DNA of 64,000 nt from Flavobacteriales bacterium (GCA_020635515.1 JACJZS010000002.1:496001-560000), one strand, 5' to 3'. Positions 52,059-60,997 are shown, numbered from the stretch's first letter. Notes: generated by a model from the sequence alone, not told the origin. Numbers and translations are program-made.

Positions 52059-53057
52059 TTACAGCAATTCAATTTTTGTATCGTTTTTCGTAATCTTTCC
52101 TATACAATAACTCTCTTCTCCCATTTCATTGAGAATAGCAATTGCTGTATCTAAGTCTTCTTCTTTTAGAACTACCACCATTCCTACTCCCATATTAAAA
52201 GTTCCAAACATTTCATGTTCTTCCACTTTTCCTCTTTTTTGAAGCTCTTTCATCACTGACGGCACTTGTATCGTTGATATGTCAACCGAAGCACAAAGTC
52301 CTTCTGGAATTATTCTCGGTATATTTTCTATGATTCCTCCTCCTGTAATATGAGCAATACCATTTACGGTAATTTCACTTGTAAGTTTACCAATCTGATT
52401 TCCGTATAATTTGGTAGGAACTAACAAGGTTTCGTAAAGTGGTTTACCTTCAAATTTCTCGTCAAAATTTGGGAAAACTTTTCTGATTAAAGAAAAACCA
52501 TTACTATGAAAACCACTTGAAGGAAGTGCTAAAATCACATTACCTTCTTCTATTTTGCTTCCGTCTATAATGTTATCTCTTTCTACAACTCCTACACAAA
52601 ATCCTGCAATATCGTAATCTCCTATCTGATACATTCCTGGCATTTCTGCTGTTTCTCCTCCTATAAGTGCACAACCTGTTTCTTTACACGCATTCACAAT
52701 ACCTGATACAATTTCCGCGGCTACTTCTGAATCCAACTTTCCACAAGCCAAATAATCCAAAAAGAAAAGCGGTTTTGCTCCATGACACAAAATATCGTTA
52801 GCACACATCGCAAAACAATCAATTCCTACGGTGTCGTATTTTTTAACGTCCAATGCTATTCTAAGTTTAGTTCCTACTCCATCTGTTCCACTTACCAATA
52901 CTGGGTTCTTGTAATCAGACAAAGCATAAAATGCACCAAAACTACCAATGTTATTCAACACGTTAGCATTGTGAGTACTTGCCACACCTGCTTTAATTTT
53001 ATCTACCGTTTTATAACCTTCTTCTTTATCGACACCTGCTTGTTTGTATGTGCTCAT
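52059..53057 (-). CDS. purM: Phosphoribosylformylglycinamidine cyclo-ligase (AIR synthase)
   Basis: The 332-residue ATP-dependent enzyme closes FGAM to AIR. LVSGTDGVGTKLRIA, CANDILCHGAKPLFFLDY, IGGETAEMPGMY and SSGFHSNGFSLIRKV are the standard segments, in order. It heads the five-gene minus-strand unit purM-purN-plsC-thioesterase-menF and has its own promoter match. It is divergent from rlmD. Confidence 0.96.
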   Translation of the reverse strand: MSTYKQAGVDKEEGYKTVDKIKAGVASTHNANVLNNIGSFGAFYALSDYKNPVLVSGTDGVGTKLRIALDVKKYDTVGIDCFAMCANDILCHGAKPLFFLDYLACGKLDSEVAAEIVSGIVNACKETGCALIGGETAEMPGMYQIGDYDIAGFCVGVVERDNIIDGSKIEEGNVILALPSSGFHSNGFSLIRKVFPNFDEKFEGKPLYETLLVPTKLYGNQIGKLTSEITVNGIAHITGGGIIENIPRIIPEGLCASVDISTIQVPSVMKELQKRGKVEEHEMFGTFNMGVGMVVVLKEEDLDTAIAILNEMGEESYCIGKITKNDTKIELL

Positions 53058-53080
53058 GATTTATGTAATTTTCTAAAAGC

Positions 53081-53088
53081 CAAAATTA
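53081..53088 (-). promoter_or_regulatory. -7 element for the purM operon (TAATTTTG)
   Basis: Exact TAnnTTTG match 24 bases before ATG 53057. Confidence 0.5.
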
Positions 53089-53185
53089 GTAATTTTTACC
53101 TACATTAAAGTAGTATTAATTCAAGTTTTCCTATTTTTTAATTAATCTTGATTCTAAATTTCTAATGGTTTTCTTACAGAATGAT

Positions 53186-53193
53186 TACTTTTG
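53186..53193 (+). promoter_or_regulatory. -7 element for the rlmD operon (TACTTTTG)
   Basis: Exact TAnnTTTG match. It places the transcript start near 53201, so the TTG at 53191 cannot be the rlmD start and TTG 53212 is preferred. Confidence 0.5.
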
Positions 53194-53211
53194 TATTCTA
53201 ATTTTTTGGTC

Positions 53212-54624
53212 TTGAAAAGAAAAAAAGAAATCATATACGAAAATCTATTAGTTACTGATATTGGAGCTAAAGGTGTAGGAGTAGCAAAAACGGAACAAGG
53301 AAAGGTAGTTCTAATTAAAAATGGAATCCCTGGAGATGTACTCGACGTACGCGTTTATAAAAATAAAAGACGGTATTCCGAAGCGAAAATAATCGACATA
53401 AAAGAAAAATCCTCCTTACGCATAAATCCAGAATGTACTCACTTTGGAGTTTGTGGAGGATGTAAATGGCAAAATTTGGCATATTCTTCTCAAGTAACCT
53501 ACAAACAAAACGAAGTAGAAAACAACATTAGAAGAATTGGAGGTATTTCTGATTTTGAAACTCTTCCGATTGTAAAGTGTGAGGAAATCTATTTTTACCG
53601 AAATAAACTTGAGTTTTCTTTTTCTGATGCAAGGTGGATAACCGAAAATGAAATTAACGAAAATAAGGAAATTGAGAATAAAAATGCTTTAGGCTTTCAT
53701 ATTCCAGGAATGTGGAGCAAAGTGCTACAAATAGAAAATTGTTTATTGCAACAAGAACCTTCAAATAAAATACGACAAGAAGTTTTTAGGTATGCAAACG
53801 AACATAACTTTGAGTTTTTTAATCTAAAAGAACAAACAGGATTTATTCGCCAAATGATGATTCGTTCTAATGAGAAGGGAGATTTTATGCTTCTTTTTCA
53901 ATTTATTCATGAAAGCGACGCGATTATTCCTTTCCTTAACCACCTTACTACTTCTTTCCCTGAGATTAAAACGATTGGTTATGCAATAAATGATGGTGCA
54001 AATGATATTTGGTATGATTTAGACATTAAAATCACAGAAGGAAGTGGTTTTCTTACCGAAACAATGGAAGATTTAAACTTTAAAATTTATCCTAAATCAT
54101 TCTTTCAAACCAATACCAAACAAGCTATAAAGCTATACGAAATCACTCGAGAATTTGCTCAACTTACTGGAAACGAATTGGTATACGATTTATACACAGG
54201 AACAGGTACTATTGCTCAATTTGTAGCTAAAAAAGCTAAAAAAGTAGTTGGTATAGAATCCGTCGCTGATGCAATTCTTGCCGCAAAACAAGCAAGTAAA
54301 GAAAACAACATAAATAACTGTGAATTTATTTGTGGAGACATGAAAACTGCCTTATCGGAAGAGTTAATCCAACAATATGGAAAACCAGAGGTAATTATTA
54401 CCGATCCTCCTAGAGATGGAATGCACCCAAAAGTAGTTAAATTTATAATGAATTTATCTCCTAAACGAATTGTATACGTAAGCTGTAATTCTGCTACTCA
54501 AGGAAGAGATATAGAAATCCTAAAAGAAAAATACAAGCTTATAAAAATACAAGCTGTTGATATGTTTCCTCAAACGCATCACGTAGAAAACATAGCATTA
54601 CTTGAACTAAAAAGCGAATACTAA
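53212..54624 (+). CDS. rlmD: 23S rRNA (uracil-C5)-methyltransferase RlmD
   Basis: The 470-residue enzyme has an N-terminal TRAM domain and Fe-S cysteines at 75, 81 and 84 (ECTHFGVCGGCKWQNL) with a fourth in ENCLLQQ. The SAM domain is YDLYTGTGTIAQFVAKKAK, and the catalytic Cys is in YVSCNSATQGRD after ITDPPRDGM. The family methylates U1939 (RlmD) or related uracils; the target here is inferred from the family. The start is a TTG, as judged by the promoter and by the family's KRKKEIIYENLLVTD beginning. Confidence 0.9.
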   Translation: MKRKKEIIYENLLVTDIGAKGVGVAKTEQGKVVLIKNGIPGDVLDVRVYKNKRRYSEAKIIDIKEKSSLRINPECTHFGVCGGCKWQNLAYSSQVTYKQNEVENNIRRIGGISDFETLPIVKCEEIYFYRNKLEFSFSDARWITENEINENKEIENKNALGFHIPGMWSKVLQIENCLLQQEPSNKIRQEVFRYANEHNFEFFNLKEQTGFIRQMMIRSNEKGDFMLLFQFIHESDAIIPFLNHLTTSFPEIKTIGYAINDGANDIWYDLDIKITEGSGFLTETMEDLNFKIYPKSFFQTNTKQAIKLYEITREFAQLTGNELVYDLYTGTGTIAQFVAKKAKKVVGIESVADAILAAKQASKENNINNCEFICGDMKTALSEELIQQYGKPEVIITDPPRDGMHPKVVKFIMNLSPKRIVYVSCNSATQGRDIEILKEKYKLIKIQAVDMFPQTHHVENIALLELKSEY

Positions 54625-54626
54625 AC

Positions 54627-55124
54627 ATGAAAAACATCTTACTTCTTGTCTTACTTGGTTCTGTATTTTTTTCTTGTGAAGACGATGATATTTGCACAGA
54701 AAGTTATACTTCAAGGTTATTTATAAAATCTTATGAATACCGAACAGGAAATGATTTAACTATAGATTCTTTTGTCACAAAAACCATAGACACACTCTAT
54801 ATAGAACGAATAAATAGCGACAACACATCGGATTATTTTATTTCCACAAACTCAAATACATTATTAATACCTATTGATGAAACTAGTGAATCTCCTACTC
54901 GATTTAATTTTTACTTGTCTGAAGATGCAAGCGAAGATGAAAAAACTAAAATCATTTTGAATTATACAAAAACAGAAAATTACGTTTCAAAAGCATGTGG
55001 ATTTCGTTATGAATTTTCCGACATTTCTTACGAAGTTACCAATCAAGGATTTATAGACTCTATTGCTCAAAATTTAAATTCAATTACCAATGAAAGTTCT
55101 CCTCATTTTTCTTTTTTCCATTAG
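54627..55124 (+). CDS. DUF6452 lipoprotein
   Basis: A 165-residue lipoprotein (signal LLLVLLGSVFFSC, Cys17) with an all-beta body and conserved EDDDICTES start and KACGFRYEFSDISYE end. It matches the DUF6452 pattern of flavobacteria, where it sits after rlmD and before DUF6048, as here. It starts 2 bases after rlmD and overlaps the next gene by 35 bases. Function unknown; envelope. Confidence 0.75.
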   Translation: MKNILLLVLLGSVFFSCEDDDICTESYTSRLFIKSYEYRTGNDLTIDSFVTKTIDTLYIERINSDNTSDYFISTNSNTLLIPIDETSESPTRFNFYLSEDASEDEKTKIILNYTKTENYVSKACGFRYEFSDISYEVTNQGFIDSIAQNLNSITNESSPHFSFFH

Positions 55125-55749
55125 TACTTTTCTTTCAGGACAAACACAAGATTCTATAAGTGTAAAAAATTCTAAACCTATTAAATTTACTAATTCTATC
55201 TTTGTTGGTGTGGATTTATTTGGTGCTGGAAAATCATTTTTTACGGATAATAAAAAATACTCCGCGATGTTAACTACTCGTGTTTATAAGAATTTACATC
55301 TTGCTTTTGAAGTCGGAAATCAATCAGGGATTTATGATGATTTGGATTGGAAAATGAAAGGAGAAGGAATGTTTTATAAAGTTGGTGTTAATTACTTTTT
55401 AACTAAAAGAGCAAAAAACAAACACGATGGATTTTACATTGGTGGGAAATTTGCGTATTCCAATTTTAATCAAACCATAGAACAATACCCGATTCGTTAT
55501 TCGTATCAATCTGCAAGTTTTGGTTCTATTTCTAAAGAAAACACCTATGCTTTTTGGTTGGAATTTTCTGCTGGAGCACGAGTACAAATTGGTAATTCTA
55601 ATTTCTATCTACTTTCTGAATTACAACCTAAAATTGTTCTTTCGGCAAACAATCAAAATGATATAGAATCTCTTTTTATTCCAGGTTTAGGAAAAAACAG
55701 TTCTGCAATAAACTTCGATTTATTCACTGGAATTGCATATAAGTTCTAA
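55090..55749 (+). CDS. DUF6048 outer-membrane barrel-like protein
   Basis: The 219-residue protein has a signal peptide (MKVLLIFLFSISTFLSGQ). Its body has alternating strands ending in aromatic residues (YKNLHLAFEVGNQSG, GFYIGGKFAYSNFN, AFWLEFSAGARVQIG) and closes with FDLFTGIAYKF, the pattern of a small outer-membrane beta barrel. The DUF6452 gene upstream overlaps its first 35 bases, which links their translation. The pair probably forms one envelope unit. Confidence 0.75.
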   Translation: MKVLLIFLFSISTFLSGQTQDSISVKNSKPIKFTNSIFVGVDLFGAGKSFFTDNKKYSAMLTTRVYKNLHLAFEVGNQSGIYDDLDWKMKGEGMFYKVGVNYFLTKRAKNKHDGFYIGGKFAYSNFNQTIEQYPIRYSYQSASFGSISKENTYAFWLEFSAGARVQIGNSNFYLLSELQPKIVLSANNQNDIESLFIPGLGKNSSAINFDLFTGIAYKF

Positions 55750-55852
55750 TAAAAGACCATTGCATACTAATTTTGATTTTTTAGTGATGTGTAAACCTCC
55801 TAAAGTTTTAATGCACTTGACCTAATGCATCACACAAAGGCATTTTTTTTAG

Positions 55853-55860
55853 TATCTTTG
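55853..55860 (+). promoter_or_regulatory. -7 element for the toxin-antitoxin pair (TATCTTTG)
   Basis: Exact TAnnTTTG match 17 bases before ATG 55877. Confidence 0.55.
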
Positions 55861-55876
55861 TGTAAATAGTTTAATT

Positions 55877-56083
55877 ATGATTACTATACAACCAAACTAC
55901 ATAACCGATGGGAACGGAAATAAAATTTCTGTAATTCTTTCTTTAAAGGATTTTAATTCTATGATTGAAGAACTCGAAGAGTTGGAAGATATAAAATTAT
56001 ATGACCAAGCCAAAAAAGAAGATAATGGAAAACGCATCTCATTTTCTGATTATTTAAAAAAAAGAAAAAATAAAAATGCCTGA
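55877..56083 (+). CDS. Antitoxin of a RelE/ParE-type module
   Basis: A 68-residue protein: MITIQPNYITDGNGNKISVILSL is a beta start typical of Phd/YefM-like and related antitoxins, followed by SLKDFNSMIEELEELEDIKLYD and an acidic-to-basic tail (SFSDYLKKRK-like) that would wrap the toxin. It overlaps the toxin frame by 8 bases. It binds and neutralises the partner toxin and likely represses its own promoter. Confidence 0.78.
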   Translation: MITIQPNYITDGNGNKISVILSLKDFNSMIEELEELEDIKLYDQAKKEDNGKRISFSDYLKKRKNKNA

Positions 56084-56249
56084 ATATTCCTTTCAATTAT
56101 CTAAAAAAGCAGAAAAATTCCTCGATAAGCTTTCTGACCATATTGCTAATCCTATTCTTGAGGCTATTGGAAATTTAAAATATAATCCCGCTCTGCAAAG
56201 AGTGAACAAACAAAGAGTAGCTCCGCAAATGTCTCTGACTTTGCGGTAA
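56076..56249 (+). pseudogene. RelE/ParE-type toxin, truncated by a MITE-like insertion
   Basis: The frame opens MPEYSFQLSKKAEKFLDKLS, the usual start of a RelE/ParE toxin, but only about 37 residues are toxin-like (to NLKYN). From 56187 the sequence is the inverted repeat of an inserted element, which supplies 20 foreign residues and a stop at 56247. The catalytic C-terminal half (normally RIRVGDYRVIY-like) is absent, and no remnant is seen after the element. The module is therefore probably inactive as a toxin, leaving an orphan antitoxin. Confidence 0.78.
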
Positions 56250-56460
56250 TCATTTATCATAACTATTATATTTCATAAAAAGATACATTCTATTTCTTGT
56301 AGTATTTATTTTCTCAAAGTTATAAATTTTAGTAAAATAAAAACAGTAAATTATATGTACTTACTGTCTTTATTTACTTCCGCAAAGCTTTATATACTCC
56401 CGCAAAGTCAGAGACGTTTGCGGAGCTACTCTGTGGCTATTTACTCTTTGCAGAGCGGGG
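56187..56460. mobile_element. MITE-like element with roughly 60-bp terminal inverted repeats
   Basis: Left arm 56187-56246 and right arm 56400-56459 are imperfect inverted repeats starting CCCGCTCTGCAAAGAGT and containing AGTAGCTCCGCAAA. The 153-base centre is AT-rich and carries no gene. AAT flanks both ends and may be a target duplication. The arms are far richer in G and C than the surroundings. A related copy lies at 57567-57716. Confidence 0.72.
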
Positions 56461-56490
56461 AATTTATTAATTTCTATTTTTACAAAAACT

Positions 56491-56521
56491 AAAAAGCAAG
56501 ACCACTAAAATCTTGCTTTTT
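56491..56521. terminator. Bidirectional hairpin terminator
   Basis: Perfect 11-base arms 56491-56501 and 56511-56521 (AAAAAGCAAGA with TCTTGCTTTTT), 31 bases after the MITE. It may be the original terminator of the toxin-antitoxin unit. Confidence 0.7.
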
Positions 56522-56541
56522 GTTTATTGTCTCCAAAATTG

Positions 56542-57666
56542 CAACTGCGTTAGCACATCACGAATACCATTAGAAAAATAAATACTAATGAGTAAACTTT
56601 GAAGAGTCACTATCTGGTCAAGCACTCTAAAGAGAACTAGGGGCAGGCTATTTACTTCGTAATTTTAATGGACTAAAAGAATCATATGGAAAAATCAAAT
56701 ACTTAAAAATAGTAAAACAAAAATAACACTCTACACAATTTATTTTATTACATTTTATTTTTTTTCGTATATAATTTTTATTTTCCTCTATATGCTGTAT
56801 ATATTCATAAAATGAAAAATTTGATAAATTAATCTTATTTAACGATTCTTTAGACGTATTTTTAGGATAATATTGAATTTCATATAAATACCTTCTTTTA
56901 ATCTTATATTTTACCATAAACGCATATTTCATTGATCTACTAGTATCATTTTCAATACGATACACATATATACCAAAATTGGGCTTTAATTTACTATCTA
57001 ATTCTATAATATAATCTATATTATCTAAATTATTTTTTTCTAAGAAAAATAATAAATAATCATCTATCACTTTAAAATTAACAATATTTTTTCTTAGTTG
57101 AGAGTTAGTTAATAATAAAAATCTATTTTTCTCTTTTATATATATCAATAACTTAATACTATAATAATCATTACTAGAAAAAATACTATTCTTATTTAAT
57201 TTTTCACTACTCATTAAATATAAACTATAATTTTCATTACTATTTAAATAAGTAATATATATCCCATTATATTTATCATTCTCTATATAATAATTTTTCG
57301 AATCTTCAAAAGTATCATTATAAAGTAAATAGTTTGATGATTTAATAGAAATTGAGTCTGAAAATAACTTATTTAGTATACCTTCTGGGCTTTGCGAACT
57401 TAAGTAATTACAAAAAGTAACTAAAAAAAGTAGTATTGTCTTATATTTAATTTCTTTTACCAATTGCTTTGACTCCATTTTGATTTATCGTTAAATTTTC
57501 ATAATTAATAATAGAACTATTTGATTTACAACCCATTGAAAATCTATTTACAGCTAATTGTGGTTCTCCGCTCCGCAAAGAGTAAATAGACAAAGAGCAG
57601 TTCCGCAAAGTTTATTCATTTTTTGTTATTTTTTATTAAGGAACTCATGATGTGCTAACGCAGTTG
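56542..57666. repeat. 19-bp perfect inverted repeats flanking the orphan AT-rich gene
   Basis: CAACTGCGTTAGCACATCA at 56542-56560 recurs in inverted orientation at 57648-57666. The right copy lies inside the second MITE-like element. No transposase is present between them. Confidence 0.7.
56648..57478 (-). CDS. Exported AT-rich orphan protein
   Basis: A 276-residue protein beginning MESKQLVKEIKYKTILL with a signal-peptide-like segment (TILLFLVTFCNYLSSQ). The rest is rich in Asn, Tyr, Ile and Lys and has no recognised motif; the end carries a cluster of Cys (KCNKINCVECYFC). Codons are more AT-rich than in neighbouring genes. The gene stands alone between MITE-like copies and 19-bp inverted repeats, which suggests it arrived with a mobile piece. 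Function unknown. Confidence 0.55.
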   Translation of the reverse strand: MESKQLVKEIKYKTILLFLVTFCNYLSSQSPEGILNKLFSDSISIKSSNYLLYNDTFEDSKNYYIENDKYNGIYITYLNSNENYSLYLMSSEKLNKNSIFSSNDYYSIKLLIYIKEKNRFLLLTNSQLRKNIVNFKVIDDYLLFFLEKNNLDNIDYIIELDSKLKPNFGIYVYRIENDTSRSMKYAFMVKYKIKRRYLYEIQYYPKNTSKESLNKINLSNFSFYEYIQHIEENKNYIRKKIKCNKINCVECYFCFTIFKYLIFPYDSFSPLKLRSK

Positions 57667-57897
57667 TGACTTTGCGGTAATCATTTATCATAACCTTTAT
57701 ATTTCATAAAATTTGTAGTATTTAAAGTATTAATTACTGGATTCTGAATTAATTCAACTTCTACATAAACCCTCGTTATTTATATAATTACTTACACCAT
57801 TAGAAAAAGCATTTTCTCTACTTTTACATGCTTGTTTACAATGTTGTGCATTTGGTCGTATCCCATAGACAAAGTATAACGTTTACGGCTAAGTTTT
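57479..57897. other. Gene-free stretch with repeat remnants
   Basis: About 419 bases without a gene. It holds the second MITE-like copy (57567-57716) and repeat debris; ACCATTAGAAAAA occurs here and again near 56566. Confidence 0.55.
57567..57716 (+). mobile_element. Second, incomplete copy of the MITE-like element
   Basis: It shares CCGCTCCGCAAAGAGTAAAT and GACTTTGCGGTAATCATTT with the left half of the first copy. It is interrupted by about 57 foreign bases (57611-57667) and lacks the right inverted arm. Confidence 0.6.
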
Positions 57898-59718
57898 CTA
57901 ATTAGATGAATTACTTTTCATTTGCTCTTCTAATTCTTTTTGCATTTCGTCCATGACAGGTTTTACGGTATTTTCAGGAATTTCACTAATCCTGATGTAC
58001 ATCAAACCATCTATCGCATCATTAAACTTAGGATCAACATTAAAAGCAATTACTTTTGCGTTTTGTTTAAAGTATTTTTTTATAAGAACAGGAAGTCGAA
58101 GATTCGGTTCTATTTCATCTATAATCTTATCAAACTTAGATAAATCATTATCTAGATTCTGAAGAAATGCTTCTTTTTCAAAATCTTTTAATCGAACTTT
58201 GTATTCTTTTTTTGAATGAACAAATTGAGCAACAAAAGCATCGAAATAATGAGAACGCATAAACTCAATCATCAAAGACTTAGAAAAATTAGAAAATTTA
58301 TTACTGATACTAACTCCTCCCATTAGGTATTTATGATCTGGATTTCTAAGACATACATGAACAATTCCTTTCCAAAGCAAAAATAGTGGCATTGGTCTTT
58401 GTTGGTATTCGGGAATAATAAATGCACGTCCCATTTCTATAGTTTTTCTAAAAAAAGGATGAATTTCGGAATCAAAATTAAAAAGTGAACTGGTATAAAA
58501 ACCTCTTATTCCATATTTTGGATAGATTTCTTGACCTAATGTCATTCTATAAGCACCTACAATTTTTTCTGCTTCATTATCCCACAAGAACAGATGATGA
58601 TAATGCGAATCAAAGGAATCTAAATCCATAGACTTATTGGAGCCTTCTCCTATCAAGCGAAATGTTATTTCACGTAATCTTCCTATTTCACGAATAATAT
58701 TAGGAATTAAATCTGCCTTAGAAAAAAAAACTTCGTATTGATTATTGGTAAATAAATGAGCATTTTTATGATTTCTAATGGTATTGATTTCCTGTATTAT
58801 TTTATGTTTTTTTACTGGTGGAATTATTTCTTTTGGCTTTGAATTTATCTTTATTTGTGTTGATTTTCTAAGTGTTTGAAAAAGTTTAGAACGATCATCA
58901 TAGAACGACTTAAGCATATATACTTTCTTGCGTAAAAAAGCACTTAATTCCTCTACATCTTGGTGTTTTTCTAATTCTTTTAACGGAATTGATTTCCCTA
59001 TTCTTAGTTTTATCGGCTTTACTCTTTTTTTGAGCATTTCTCTAGGAAGAAGTGCTGTTTGAATATTGGGATTAAGTTTAGAGAATCGATAAAAAGACTT
59101 GCTGTTTTTTGCATGAAAATAAAGCGGAATAACAGGAACTCCAGCTTTTTTTATCAGTTTTATAGCTGTTTTTTGCCATTCTCTATCAGTAATACTTCCT
59201 GTAGTAGAGTCTTTGAAAGACACTTCTCCTGCGGGAAAAATCCCTAAGCAACCTCCGCTTTGTAATAATCCAAGAGCTTGTTTTAATCCGCTAGAACTAT
59301 CAAAAACGCCTTTTCTGGTTTCAAATGGATTCACAGGAATTACATATTCAGAAAGTGGTTCGATTCTTTTCAATAGGAAATTCCCCATGACCTTAAAATC
59401 AGGACGAACGGACGAAACAATTTTTGTCATAATAATTCCGTCTAATGCACCTAACGGATGATTAGAAACAACAACGAAAGCACCTTCCGTAGGGATTCTT
59501 TTTACATCTTCTTCATGAAAATCTATTTTGACTCCCAATTCTTGTAAAAGTTCATCAAAAAATTCTTGACCTCTATAGTTGTATACTTTTTCGTATACGT
59601 TGTTTATTCTATTTATACTCAATAAATTCATTACAGAAGCTCCCAAAACATTACCTAAAAAGCCTGTATGTTCTATGCCTAGAGATTTCTGAATATCTTT
59701 ATTGGTAACTAGTTTCAT
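57898..59718 (-). CDS. PlsC-GNAT fusion acyltransferase (OlsF/GlsB-GlsA type)
   Basis: A 606-residue two-domain enzyme. The N-terminal half is a PlsC-type O-acyltransferase: VVVSNHPLGALDG (HX4D) near residue 90 and FPAGEVSFKD near 160. The C-terminal half, from about residue 320, is an OlsB-like GNAT N-acyltransferase (LREITFRLIGEGSN, IEMGRAFIIPEYQQRPMPLF). Fused enzymes of this order are called OlsF and make ornithine lipids in some bacteria, or glycine lipids as GlsB-GlsA in Bacteroidota. It adds two acyl chains to an amino acid, at N and then at the beta-hydroxyl. lysC follows 3 bases upstream in the same direction. Confidence 0.85.
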   Translation of the reverse strand: MKLVTNKDIQKSLGIEHTGFLGNVLGASVMNLLSINRINNVYEKVYNYRGQEFFDELLQELGVKIDFHEEDVKRIPTEGAFVVVSNHPLGALDGIIMTKIVSSVRPDFKVMGNFLLKRIEPLSEYVIPVNPFETRKGVFDSSSGLKQALGLLQSGGCLGIFPAGEVSFKDSTTGSITDREWQKTAIKLIKKAGVPVIPLYFHAKNSKSFYRFSKLNPNIQTALLPREMLKKRVKPIKLRIGKSIPLKELEKHQDVEELSAFLRKKVYMLKSFYDDRSKLFQTLRKSTQIKINSKPKEIIPPVKKHKIIQEINTIRNHKNAHLFTNNQYEVFFSKADLIPNIIREIGRLREITFRLIGEGSNKSMDLDSFDSHYHHLFLWDNEAEKIVGAYRMTLGQEIYPKYGIRGFYTSSLFNFDSEIHPFFRKTIEMGRAFIIPEYQQRPMPLFLLWKGIVHVCLRNPDHKYLMGGVSISNKFSNFSKSLMIEFMRSHYFDAFVAQFVHSKKEYKVRLKDFEKEAFLQNLDNDLSKFDKIIDEIEPNLRLPVLIKKYFKQNAKVIAFNVDPKFNDAIDGLMYIRISEIPENTVKPVMDEMQKELEEQMKSNSSN

Positions 59719-59721
59719 AAA

Positions 59722-60966
59722 TTAATTTTGCACTACAACTTGGAATGTATTTTTGGTTACTTGCTCCAAAAGAATTACCTTGTCTTTTGTTAATTTATTT
59801 TGAGATTCTTGATTAAAATGCCTAGAAGTATACAATATGGTATCTTCTACTTTTTTCACAAGATATTTATCTGAAATGCTTTCTATAAATTCATTTATTT
59901 TGTTGTACTTATCTTCTATACACAAAGAAAGTTTTAAAGCAGAAACCTGAAGTAAATTTACTTTTAATTTATTTTCTGTTATCAGTTCATATATTTCCTT
60001 AAGGTTTTCTTCTGCAATAAAAGAAAAATCTTTAGCCGAAATATTCAATAAAATTTGATTTTTTTTAACAATATAACAAGGAACCTTTGGTACTATTTTA
60101 TGTCCTTTCTGAATGCTTGTTCCTGGTTTTAACGGCTCTATAAATGATTTAACATAAAAAGGAATTTCCTTATTCTGAAGAGGTTTCATCGTTTTTGGAT
60201 GAATTACCGAAGCACCGTAATACGCCAATTCTATTGCTTCTAAATAGGATATACTTTCCAATAAAACTGTATCCGAAAATTCTCTAGGATCACCATTGAG
60301 TACTCCAGGAACATCTTTCCAAATGGTCATACTTTCAGCGTTTAAACAATACGCAATGATTGCTGCCGTATAATCGGAACCTTCTCGTCCTAACGTAACT
60401 GTAAAATAGTTGTCATTAGAACCGATAAATCCTTGTGTGATGTATAATGATTTCTGTGGCAATTTCTTGAAGTTTTCTTCTGTTTGTTCAAAATCAACTT
60501 TTCCTTCTCTGTAATTACTGTCTGTTTTTAAGTAATCTCGTATATCAATCCATTGATTATCTAGACCAATATCATTCATATAGGCACTTAAAATTTTTGT
60601 TGAAATCATTTCTCCACAACTCACAACTTGGTCGTATACAAAATCGTATTTAGGCGACTTATTTCTCCTTAAAAATGCATTAACATCAGAGAAGAATACT
60701 TTTATTTCATCAAATACCGTGGAATTTTCACTAAATAATTCCTTAGCTATAGTCAAGTGGTTATCTTGCACTTCATTCAAAATGGATTCGTAATCCGATT
60801 CATCAAAATACGCTCCTACTACTCGTTCCAATGCATTGGTAGTTTTTCCCATTGCAGAAACCACAATAAATACATTCTCGTATGAAGTCTTTTTAAGAAC
60901 TTCTACCACATTTCTTACTGAACTCGCATCTTTCACTGATGCTCCTCCAAATTTATACACTTTCAT
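59722..60966 (-). CDS. lysC: Aspartate kinase
   Basis: The 414-residue monofunctional kinase starts MKVYKFGGASVKDASSVRNV, the KFGG-S motif. It has SCGEMISTKILSAY, the ATP/aspartate site FTVTLGREGSDYTAAIIAY (GRGGSDT-like) and ASVIHPKTMKPL, and an ACT region at the C-terminus (about residues 290-405). It makes aspartyl phosphate for lysine, threonine and methionine. The ACT region suggests feedback control. No dapA or asd is near; the gene shares a transcript with the OlsF-type gene. Confidence 0.94.
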   Translation of the reverse strand: MKVYKFGGASVKDASSVRNVVEVLKKTSYENVFIVVSAMGKTTNALERVVGAYFDESDYESILNEVQDNHLTIAKELFSENSTVFDEIKVFFSDVNAFLRRNKSPKYDFVYDQVVSCGEMISTKILSAYMNDIGLDNQWIDIRDYLKTDSNYREGKVDFEQTEENFKKLPQKSLYITQGFIGSNDNYFTVTLGREGSDYTAAIIAYCLNAESMTIWKDVPGVLNGDPREFSDTVLLESISYLEAIELAYYGASVIHPKTMKPLQNKEIPFYVKSFIEPLKPGTSIQKGHKIVPKVPCYIVKKNQILLNISAKDFSFIAEENLKEIYELITENKLKVNLLQVSALKLSLCIEDKYNKINEFIESISDKYLVKKVEDTILYTSRHFNQESQNKLTKDKVILLEQVTKNTFQVVVQN

Positions 60967-60997
60967 TTTGCGTGAGTTTAATCAAAAAATAAAGGAA

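Noticed and set aside
56639..56728. Plus-strand fragment reading ELGAGYLLRNFNGLKESYGK to a stop, possibly a gene remnant
   Set aside because: Only about 30 residues, a stop just upstream, and no family recognised; too little to call a pseudogene.
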